NCBI GenBank assembly: GCA_964516605.1
Contig: CAZFAA010000070.1
Span: 1 to 9,441, forward strand
DNA from: GCA-2732805 sp964516605
GTDB lineage: Bacteria; Pseudomonadota; Gammaproteobacteria; Coxiellales; Coxiellaceae
DNA: 9,441 nucleotides
Direction: 5' to 3'
Each line of letters opens with the position of its first letter. The stretch's first letter is position 1. Position numbers and translations under genes: made by a program. This document shows positions 1 to 6,500 of the stretch, piece after piece. Under the pieces are notes generated by a model. It ran no database searches. It worked only from the letters and a program-made list of their open reading frames with translations, and was not told the origin of the DNA.

Positions 1-52
1 TCGTGCCAACGTTTACGTGCTCTTTGTCGCGTACGAATTTTTCTTTTGCCAT
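1..52 (-). CDS. tuf: Elongation factor Tu, N-terminal fragment (cut by window edge)
   Basis: EF-Tu is the GTPase that carries aminoacyl-tRNA to the ribosomal A site. Only the first 17 codons are present, reading MAKEKFVRDKEHVNVGT. The HVNVGT segment is the conserved stretch just before the P-loop (GHVDHGKT) of EF-Tu, which would lie just beyond the window. The ATG at 52-50 sits 18 bases after the fusA stop and is preceded by a purine-rich AAAGGGG, so it should be translated as the last visible gene of the str operon. Gene order rpsL-rpsG-fusA-tuf is the classical bacterial str operon and supports the call. Nothing can be said about the GTPase or tRNA-binding domains. Residues 8-11 (RDKE) differ from the ERTKP of E. 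coli, which is ordinary lineage variation. Confidence 0.93.
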   Translation of the reverse strand, partial: MAKEKFVRDKEHVNVGT

Positions 53-62
53 TTTTTCAAAA

Positions 63-69
63 CCCCTTT
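63..69 (-). promoter_or_regulatory. Ribosome binding site of tuf
   Basis: On the minus strand AAAGGGG lies in the 18-base fusA-tuf spacer with 10 bases between its last G and the ATG. It is the only Shine-Dalgarno-like run near this start and fixes the tuf start codon. Confidence 0.7.
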
Positions 70-70
70 G

Positions 71-2161
71 TTACTGTTTCTTTATGATCGCTTCAGCAAT
101 ATTTGCTGGCGTTTCAGCATATTTCAAGAATTCCATCGTGTAGGTCGCACGCCCTTGCGACAAAGAACGTAAATCTGTTGCATACCCAAACATCTCTGCA
201 AGAGGCACTTCAACATCAACCGTTTTACCCGCTGGATTCTCACCCATACCTTGGATCACACCACGACGACGATTTAAATCGCCGACCACATCACCCATGT
301 AGTCTTCAGGTGTTACCACCTCAACTTTCATAATAGGTTCGAGCAATACAGGACTAGCTTTTTTAGCACCATCCTTAAAGGCCATAGAACCTGCAATTTT
401 AAAGGCCATTTCACTGGAATCTACATCATGGAAAGAACCATCATAGAGAGTAGCTTTCACATCCACGACAGGATACCCTGCAATCACGCCATTAGTCATT
501 TGCTGGACAACACCCTTCTCTACAGCAGGGATAAATTCACGGGGAATCGCACCACCCACAATCGCATTTACAAATTCAAATCCAGCACCAGGCTCTTGTG
601 GCTCTAACCGCACATAAACATGCGCGTATTGACCCTTACCACCTGTTTGACGAACAAACTTAGTCTCTTGCTCAACACTCTTACGTATTGTTTCACGATA
701 CGCTACACGCGGTTTACCCACATTCGCGTCAACTTTAAATTCACGAAACATACGATCAACGATAATCTCAAGATGCAGCTCACCCATACCTTCAATAATG
801 GTCTGCCCTGATTCTTCATCTGTGTGCACACGGAACGAAGGATCTTCCTGAGCTAGTTTACCAAGAGCCACACCCATTTTTTCTTGATCTGCCTTAGTTT
901 TTGGCTCGATCGCAACAGAAATAACAGGCTCCGGGAACTCCATACGCTCAAGTGTAATAATCTGATTCGGATCACACAATGTATCACCTGTGGTCACGTT
1001 CTTCAGTCCGACCGCTGCCGCAATATCACCGGCAAAAATCTCTCGAATTTCCTCACGTGTATTAGCATGCATCTGTAAAATACGACCAATACGTTCTTTT
1101 TTCGATTTAACAGGATTGTATACAGACGTACCCGAAGATAACTTACCTGAATAAACACGCATAAACGTTAACGTACCCACAAATGGGTCTGTCATAATTT
1201 TGAATGCCAATGCAGCAAAAGGCGCATCATCTGACGCTGGGCGTGAAGCTGGTTGACCATCTTCAGTCTCACCTGTAATTTCAGCCACATCTGTTGGAGC
1301 CGGCATGTAACGTATCACACCGTCCAGAACAGCCTGCACACCTTTGTTTTTAAAGGCAGAACCACAAAAAACAGGAATAATCTCACTGTTAATAGTGCGT
1401 TTACGAATACCTGTGTGGATTTCATCCTCTGTCAGAGCCACCCCTTCTAGGTATTTCTCCATAAGCTCTTCACTAGCTTCAGCTGCAGCCTCAACCATCT
1501 TTTCGCGCCACTCTTGGCACAATTCTTGCATATCTTCTGGAATCTCTTTTGCTTCGTAGGTCATACCAGAATCATCTTCATTCCAGTAGATCGCTTTCAT
1601 ACGCACCAGATCCACAACGCCTTTAAAATCTTCTTCAGCACCAATAGCTAACTGCACTGGAACAGGATTAGCCTTCAAGCGCGTTCTAATCATTTCAACA
1701 ACACGCAAGAAGTTAGCACCCGCACGATCCATTTTATTCACAAAGCCAATACGTGGTACACCGTATTTATTTGCTTGACGCCATACCGTCTCACTCTGAG
1801 GCTCTACACCGCCCACAGAACAAAACACAGCCACTGCTCCATCGAGAACGCGCAGGGAACGCTCCACTTCAATCGTAAAATCCACATGCCCTGGAGTATC
1901 AATGATATTAATACGATGCTTATCAAACTGCTGATCCATACCGGACCAGTGACAAGTTGTCGCAGCAGACGTAATAGTGATACCACGCTCCTGCTCTTGC
2001 TCCATCCAATCCATCGTAGCATTACCCTCATGAACCTCACCCATTTTGTGAGATACACCAGTGTAATAAAGAATGCGTTCCGTTGTGGTCGTCTTACCAG
2101 CATCAATATGGGCCATAATCCCAATGTTACGTACGCGATTTAAAGGTATCTGTCGTGTCAT
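71..2161 (-). CDS. fusA: Elongation factor G (translocation GTPase)
   Basis: EF-G is the cytoplasmic GTPase that moves tRNAs and mRNA through the ribosome after peptide bond formation and, with ribosome recycling factor, splits ribosomes. The protein has 696 residues against 704 in E. coli. The G domain shows all five GTPase motifs: P-loop AHIDAGKT (17-24), switch I RGITI (59-63), DTPGH (88-92, with the catalytic His92), NKMD (142-145) and CGSA (266-269). Domain II follows at about 315-400, domain III at about 410-485 (EGMGELHLEI at 457-466), domain IV at about 485-610 with the tip loop around SFHDVDSSE (576-584) that enters the decoding site, and domain V at about 610-690 (GDLNRRRG, 627-634). 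The ATG start lies 6 bases after the rpsG stop, which implies translational coupling, and tuf begins 18 bases downstream. No key residue is missing. This is ordinary housekeeping fusA rather than a tetracycline-protection paralogue, given its str-operon position and overall match. Confidence 0.98.
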   Translation of the reverse strand: MTRQIPLNRVRNIGIMAHIDAGKTTTTERILYYTGVSHKMGEVHEGNATMDWMEQEQERGITITSAATTCHWSGMDQQFDKHRINIIDTPGHVDFTIEVERSLRVLDGAVAVFCSVGGVEPQSETVWRQANKYGVPRIGFVNKMDRAGANFLRVVEMIRTRLKANPVPVQLAIGAEEDFKGVVDLVRMKAIYWNEDDSGMTYEAKEIPEDMQELCQEWREKMVEAAAEASEELMEKYLEGVALTEDEIHTGIRKRTINSEIIPVFCGSAFKNKGVQAVLDGVIRYMPAPTDVAEITGETEDGQPASRPASDDAPFAALAFKIMTDPFVGTLTFMRVYSGKLSSGTSVYNPVKSKKERIGRILQMHANTREEIREIFAGDIAAAVGLKNVTTGDTLCDPNQIITLERMEFPEPVISVAIEPKTKADQEKMGVALGKLAQEDPSFRVHTDEESGQTIIEGMGELHLEIIVDRMFREFKVDANVGKPRVAYRETIRKSVEQETKFVRQTGGKGQYAHVYVRLEPQEPGAGFEFVNAIVGGAIPREFIPAVEKGVVQQMTNGVIAGYPVVDVKATLYDGSFHDVDSSEMAFKIAGSMAFKDGAKKASPVLLEPIMKVEVVTPEDYMGDVVGDLNRRRGVIQGMGENPAGKTVDVEVPLAEMFGYATDLRSLSQGRATYTMEFLKYAETPANIAEAIIKKQ

Positions 2162-2167
2162 GTCCTA

Positions 2168-2752
2168 TTACCACCTATAATGTGCGAATGCTTGATTGGC
2201 CTTAGCCATGCGATGCACGTCTTCACGTTTCTTAACCGCAGAACCACGATTTTCTACCGCGTCTAGCATTTCATTAGCAAGACGAGAAGCCATTGTTTTT
2301 TCATTACGTTTTGAAGCACAATCCACCAACCAACGCATCGCCAAAGCCATTCTGCGTGTTGGACGAATTTCCATAGGCACTTGATATGTTGAACCACCAA
2401 CACGGCGCGAACGCACCTCAACCGTTGGCGTCACCTTACCTAGAGCCGCTTTAAATAATTCTAAAGCTGCTTCACGCGCTTCATTCGATGTACGGATATC
2501 ACCCGTAACATGCTTCAGTGAAAAACTACCACCCTTATCACCATCTTCATCTTCTTCTTGTTTCTTGCTCGGTGTTTTAGTAGTTTTCATGTATTTCTCA
2601 AGTGCCTCATCTAACGCACCGTATACAATTTTCTCTGCGATAGATTTTTTACCACTACACATCACTGAGTTAATAAACTTCGCCAATAACTGACTCTTAA
2701 AGAGTGGGTCCGGCATTATAAAGCGCTTCGGAGCTGCTTTTCTCCTAGACAT
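2168..2752 (-). CDS. rpsG: 30S ribosomal protein S7, with an acidic internal insertion
   Basis: S7 is a primary assembly protein of the 30S head. It binds the 3' major domain of 16S rRNA and lines the E site and mRNA exit channel. The protein has 194 residues; E. coli forms have 156 or 179. Conserved blocks are LLAKFIN (22-28), GKKSIAEKIVY (34-44), the beta-hairpin region RSRRVGGSTYQVPMEIRP (114-131), ALAMRW (136-141) and the end KKREDVHRMAKANQAFAHYRW. By comparison with remembered E. coli S7, about 38 extra residues sit between Tyr54 and about residue 92, including the acidic run EEDEDGD (66-72), in the stretch between two early helices. The reading frame is intact through it. The protein ends at HYRW, without the C-terminal tail of the 179-residue E. 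coli K-12 form. It lies 17 bases after rpsL and 6 bases before fusA. Confidence 0.97.
   Translation of the reverse strand: MSRRKAAPKRFIMPDPLFKSQLLAKFINSVMCSGKKSIAEKIVYGALDEALEKYMKTTKTPSKKQEEDEDGDKGGSFSLKHVTGDIRTSNEAREAALELFKAALGKVTPTVEVRSRRVGGSTYQVPMEIRPTRRMALAMRWLVDCASKRNEKTMASRLANEMLDAVENRGSAVKKREDVHRMAKANQAFAHYRW
2171..2176 (-). promoter_or_regulatory. Ribosome binding site of fusA inside the last rpsG codons
   Basis: AGGTGG on the minus strand is formed by the final Arg-Trp codons (AGG TGG) of rpsG, followed by the TAA stop, and ends 9 bases before the fusA ATG. A second weaker AGGA lies within the 6-base spacer itself. The overlap suggests that ribosomes finishing rpsG re-initiate on fusA. 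Confidence 0.65.
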
Positions 2753-2760
2753 ATTCTATT

Positions 2761-2764
2761 CTCC
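2761..2764 (-). promoter_or_regulatory. Ribosome binding site of rpsG
   Basis: GGAG on the minus strand lies in the 17-base rpsL-rpsG spacer, 8 bases before the rpsG ATG. The spacing is ideal and supports this start codon. Confidence 0.7.
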
Positions 2765-2769
2765 AACTA

Positions 2770-3144
2770 TTATGCTTTTGGCTTCTTTTCACCATATTTA
2801 GATCGACCACGACGACGACCCGATACACCAGCGGTATCCAAACTACCTCGAACAATGTGATAACGCACACCAGGCAAATCCTTAACACGTCCACCACGAA
2901 TCAACACTACTGAGTGCTCTTGTAAATTATGGCCTTCACCACCGATATAAGCAGTCACTTCATTACCATTTGTAGTTCTCACACGCGCTACTTTACGCAA
3001 TGCTGAGTTAGGCTTTTTAGGTGTTGTGGTATAAACACGTGTACACACACCTCGTCTCTGCGGACAAGCGTCCAAAGCAGGCACAGTACTCTTTTTGCGC
3101 CTTGATGTGCGTGGTTTTCTCACTAGCTGATTAATTCTAGCCAT
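2770..3144 (-). CDS. rpsL: 30S ribosomal protein S12
   Basis: S12 sits at the decoding centre at the 30S-50S interface, monitors codon-anticodon pairing and is the classical target of streptomycin-resistance mutations. The protein has 124 residues, as in E. coli. The signature TTTPKKPNSALRKV (39-52) and the block GGEGHNLQEHSV (68-79) are intact. Lys43 and Lys88 (counting Met1), the two commonly mutated streptomycin positions, are both the ancestral lysine, so the common S12 resistance alleles are absent. Asp89, the residue methylthiolated by RimO in E. coli, is present. The N-terminal stretch 11-20 (PRTSRRKKST) and residues 108-116 (GRRRGRSKY) are more arginine-rich than E. coli. It is the first gene of the str operon, downstream of a sigma-70 promoter and about 55 bases of leader. 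Confidence 0.98.
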   Translation of the reverse strand: MARINQLVRKPRTSRRKKSTVPALDACPQRRGVCTRVYTTTPKKPNSALRKVARVRTTNGNEVTAYIGGEGHNLQEHSVVLIRGGRVKDLPGVRYHIVRGSLDTAGVSGRRRGRSKYGEKKPKA

Positions 3145-3155
3145 ATTTATTATAT

Positions 3156-3159
3156 CTCC
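3156..3159 (-). promoter_or_regulatory. Ribosome binding site of rpsL
   Basis: GGAG on the minus strand lies 11 bases before the rpsL ATG, slightly longer than the optimum. The intervening bases are purely A/T (ATATAATAAAT), which should keep the start open. Confidence 0.6.
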
Positions 3160-3204
3160 AAAGTAACAGAACCCGCTGCCGCGAGTTTCACAGCAGAGCA
3201 GGGG

Positions 3205-3233
3205 ATTCTAATAAAAGCCCCGACCCCCGTCAA
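3205..3233 (-). promoter_or_regulatory. Sigma-70 promoter of the str operon
   Basis: On the minus strand TTGACG (3233-3228) and TAGAAT (3210-3205) are separated by exactly 17 bases. Each hexamer matches the sigma-70 consensus (TTGACA, TATAAT) at five of six positions. Transcription should start near 3198-3199, leaving a leader of roughly 55 bases before the rpsL ATG. The bases after the -10 box are C-rich (CCCCTGC), a GC-rich discriminator typical of stable-RNA and ribosomal protein promoters that respond negatively to ppGpp/DksA; that regulation is inference. The location directly upstream of rpsL and downstream of two terminators supports its being the main str promoter. Confidence 0.8.
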
Positions 3234-3258
3234 GCTATATTCAAACTGATTTACGTAT

Positions 3259-3271
3259 GAATCAATGATTC
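3259..3271. repeat. 13-bp palindrome upstream of the str promoter
   Basis: GAATCA-A-TGATTC is a perfect palindrome with one central base, centred about 33 bases upstream of the -35 box. It partly overlaps the promoter-proximal direct repeat. It could be an operator, but no known site is recognised and it may be chance. Confidence 0.4.
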
Positions 3272-3320
3272 TTATCGAGAACTCACTAGGTTTGAATTCT
3301 CAATGCTTCTTATCCAAGAA
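3262..3320. repeat. Pair of imperfect ~20-bp direct repeats
   Basis: TCAATGATTCTTATCGAGAA (3262-3281) and TCAATGCTTCTTATCCAAGA (3300-3319) start 38 bases apart. The first 15 bases match at 14 positions (TCAATG, one mismatch, TTCTTATC) and the ends are similar (GAGAA versus CAAGAA with one extra base). In the transcribed sense the shared core reads GATAAGAA-N-CATTGA. The repeats lie 29-92 bases upstream of the -35 box of the str promoter. A paired protein-binding site is possible; no family is recognised. Confidence 0.6.
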
Positions 3321-3370
3321 AAAAATAAAAATTCTAGAGCAAGCGCAACGAGTTGTTTTTATTTTTTTCT
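3317..3370. repeat. Perfect 15-bp A/T-tract inverted repeat with 24-base spacer
   Basis: The arm AGAAAAAAATAAAAA (3317-3331) is the exact reverse complement of TTTTTATTTTTTTCT (3356-3370); the 24 bases between (3332-3355) are of mixed composition. Each arm is A/T except for one G or C. As RNA it would form an all-but-one A-U stem, weak for a terminator stem. As DNA the phased A-tracts could bend, act as an UP-like element or bind nucleoid proteins. The low complexity makes the match less surprising than 15 mixed bases would be. Confidence 0.6.
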
Positions 3371-3412
3371 ATTTTAATTTCACCTACACAGAAAGACCAC
3401 ATTACAGCAAGT

Positions 3413-3440
3413 TAAAAGGAGTGAATGCACACTCCCTTTA
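3413..3440 (-). terminator. Second intrinsic terminator behind rpoC
   Basis: On the minus strand GGAGTG (3435-3430), a 6-base loop and CACTCC (3423-3418) form a 6-bp stem. AAA on the upstream side and TTT on the downstream side can extend it around one unpaired G. The stem is followed directly by TTTTAACTT. It lies about 70 bases beyond the rpoC stop and behind a first hairpin, so it is probably a backup terminator. Confidence 0.7.
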
Positions 3441-3450
3441 AAAAATCTCA

Positions 3451-3479
3451 AGTAAAAGACCCTGCAGCAAGCCGCAGGG
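3451..3479 (-). terminator. First intrinsic terminator behind rpoC
   Basis: On the minus strand CCCTGCGG (3479-3472) pairs with CTGCAGGG (3467-3460), an 8-bp stem with one G-U pair, closing a CTTG tetraloop (3471-3468), a known stable tetraloop when closed by G-C. The stem is followed by TCTTTTACTT. It begins 25 bases after the rpoC stop and should end the rpoBC transcript. Confidence 0.78.
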
Positions 3480-3504
3480 AATATAAACTGAGCGCAAGTG
3501 CCTC

Positions 3505-6500
3505 TTACTCATCTGTAGAAGATTTATCAGATGTAAACAGACCCTCTTCTTTAGAAGTTGTCGATTTTAGTGCTTCACTCAAAGCTTGTTCCGCTTCATC
3601 TGCTGTCACACCTTTATCAATCACCTCGCCGACCAATTCCTTCATGGACTGTGCGCGGCGAGTTTCATGGTAAGCATAACCCGTTCCAGCCGGTATAATA
3701 CGTCCCACAATGATATTTTCTTTCAAGCCACGCAAATCATCTGTCTTACCTGAAATCGACGCCCCCGTTAACACGCGCGTTGTTTCTTGGAAGCTAGCTG
3801 CAGATAAGAATGATTCTGTCGCTAAAGATGCCTTAGTAATACCCAATAAAATCGGCTCAAACGTCGCTTTCACTTTACCCTCAAGAGCAATCCGCTCATT
3901 TTCACGCATAAGCTTATGACGCTCTACTTGCTCACCTGGCAAGTAATCCGTATCACCCGCATCCAGAACTTTCGCTTTACGCAACATTTGACGCACAATC
4001 ACTTCAATGTGTTTATCGTTAATTTTTACACCTTGTAAGCGGTAAACATCCTGCACTTCATTGACAATATAATTCGCCAATGCGCTGATCCCTAATAAGC
4101 GTAAAATATCATGTGGGTCAGTCGGTCCTTCTGCAACCACTTCTCCTCGCTCTACAATTTCACCCTCAAAAACATTCACATGACGCCACTTAGGAATCAA
4201 TACTTCGTGAGTTGTATTATCTTGAGCAGTAATCACTAAACGTCCTTTTTCCTTTGTTTCTTTACCGTGACTAATCAACCCTGAAATTTCCGCACGTATA
4301 GCAGGATCTTTCGGACGACGCGCTTCAAATAAATCAGCAACTCGCGGCAAACCACCCGTAATATCTCGAGTCTTCGATGTTTCTTGTGGAATACGCGCCA
4401 CCACATCACCAATACCTACAGCTTCACTATCACCGTGAGTTAGGATTGTGCCGTCTGGTAAGAAATATTGTGCTAACACACGCGTACCAGGAATATTCAG
4501 GTCATTGCCTTTTTCATCAACCAACTTCACACGTGGGCGTAATTCACGTCCACCTGGGCCACGCTGTTTTGCAGAAGTCACAACAATACTGCTCAACCCA
4601 GTCAATTCATCCGTTTGACGATTCATCGTCATACCATCCACCATGTCGATGAATTTAATATTACCAGCTACCTCAGTAATAATTGGATGTGTATGTGGAT
4701 CCCATTGTGCCACTACCTGACCTGCACGCACCTCAGTATTGTCATCAACACTCAGCACCGCACCGTAAGGCACCTTATACTGTTCACGCTCACTACCACG
4801 CTCATCATAAACAACGAGCTCTCCAGAACGCGATACAGCTACCAAGTTGCCATTAGAATGGCGCACTGTTTTTAAGTTACGTAATTTGATAACGCCTTCA
4901 GATTTTACTTGAATGTTATTAGCAGCCGTTGCACGCGATGCCGCACCACCAATATGGAATGTACGCATCGTTAACTGTGTACCGGGTTCACCAATTGATT
5001 GTGCCGCAACAACACCTACTGCTTCACCCACATTCACTAAATGACCACGCGCTAAATCGCGTCCATAACACAATGCACAAATACCATATTCTGTTTCACA
5101 TGTAATCGGTGAGCGTACCATCAGACGATCCACACTGTGTTCATCTAATAGATCTACAGCACGCTCATCTAATAATGCACCAGCCGGGAATAGCATTTCA
5201 CCGGTTTTCAAAGAATACGCTGGTTCAATTAACACACGTCCCAATACACGCTCGCGCAGCGGCTCAACCACATCACCACCTTCAATGTGCGGACGCATTT
5301 CCAGGCCTTCGGCTGTACCGCAATCATGCGCGGTCACAACCAGATCCTGCGCCACATCCACCAAACGACGTGTTAAATAACCTGAGTTCGCTGTTTTCAG
5401 AGCCGTATCCGCCAAACCTTTACGTGCACCGTGTGTTGAAATAAAGTATTGCGCTACATTTAATCCTTCACGGAAGTTCGTTGTAATAGGTGTTTCAATA
5501 ATCGTGCCATCTGGTTTGGCCATAAGACCGCGCATACCAGCAAGCTGTCTAATCTGCGCTGCAGAACCACGCGCACCAGAATCTGACATCATGTAGATCG
5601 AGTTAAAAGAAACCTGCTCTTCACTAATACCTTTTTCATTGACAATGCTTTCGATAGAAATTTTCTCCATCATCGCTTTGGCAACCTGATCATTAGTACG
5701 CGACCAAATATCAATTACCTTGTTATAACGCTCACCTTGCGTTACCAATCCCGATGCAAACTGCCGTTCGATTTCGCGCACTTCATTTTCAGCTTCAGCA
5801 ATAATTTCGCCTTTAAGCTCTGGAACCAGAAGATCGTTAATACCAATCGACACACCTGATTTCGTTGCATAATGGAATCCGGTATACATTAATTGATCGG
5901 CGAAAATACACGTTTTCTTTAAGCCTAATTTACGGTAGCAACTGTTAAGTAACTTAGAAATAGCTTTCTTCGTCATCACTTGATTTACTGCAGCAAATGC
6001 CAATCCCATTGGTACAATTTTCCATAGTAAAACGCGACCAATTGTCGATTCAACCAACTCAAAACGTTTTTCAACCTGCTCTTCTTCACCAATGATCTCT
6101 TGATACAAGCGCACTTTCACTTTAGCTTGCAAATCAACCGCCCCGATTTCATATGCACGTGTTAGCTCAGAAATGTCCGCAAACACCATACCTGTTCCTT
6201 TGGCGTTTAAACGTTCACGCGTCATATAGTAAAGACCCAACACAACGTCTTGTGATGGAACAATAATAGGTTCACCGTTCGCAGGATGTAACACGTTATT
6301 GGTAGACATCATTAAGCAACGTGCTTCTAACTGGGCTTCCAATGTTAACGGTACATGCACCGCCATTTGGTCACCGTCAAAGTCCGCGTTATATGCAGAA
6401 CACACAAGAGGATGCAACTGAATCGCTTTACCTTCAATTAATACCGGCTCAAACGCTTGAATACCCAAACGGTGCAGCGTTGGCGCACGGTTCAGTAATA

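Larger units (their letters stand above)
3145..3504. other. rpoC-rpsL intergenic region (360 bases, no gene)
   Basis: This is the only gene-free stretch longer than 300 bases. In transcription order it holds two tandem hairpin terminators behind rpoC, an AT-rich 15-bp inverted repeat, two imperfect direct repeats, a 13-bp palindrome, and the promoter plus leader of the str operon. These are listed separately. I see no tRNA, no convincing small gene and no insertion-sequence end here. The part 3317-3380 is markedly A/T-rich compared with the coding sequence around it. Confidence 0.85.

Noticed and set aside
1804..2124. A 106-codon open frame on the minus strand in another frame inside fusA
   Set aside because: It fully overlaps the fusA GTP-binding domain; the fusA frame is conserved throughout, so this is a shadow.
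1775..2143. A 122-codon open frame on the plus strand, opposite the 5' part of fusA
   Set aside because: It lies wholly antisense to conserved GTPase-domain codons, has a His/Thr/Arg-rich composition typical of a complementary-strand frame, and no supporting ribosome binding site or family resemblance was seen.
3145..3204. A riboswitch or attenuator in the rpsL leader
   Set aside because: Only weak 4-5 bp pairings (GCTG/CAGC) can be drawn and no T-run follows them before the ribosome binding site; nothing supports a defined RNA element.
3332..3360. A possible second str promoter with TAGAAT as -10 (minus strand) near 3332-3337
   Set aside because: The hexamer at the right distance upstream (AAAACA) matches TTGACA at only three positions, and the promoter at 3205-3233 is much better and closer to rpsL.
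3425..3673. A plus-strand open frame starting in the rpoC-rpsL intergenic region and running into rpoC
   Set aside because: It begins inside the loop of the second terminator hairpin and reads antisense to the rpoC 3' end; the purine run before its ATG is part of the hairpin stem.
5109..5444. A 111-codon open frame on the plus strand, opposite rpoC
   Set aside because: It is antisense to the conserved zinc-site 2 region, with His/Pro-rich composition and no recognisable domain.
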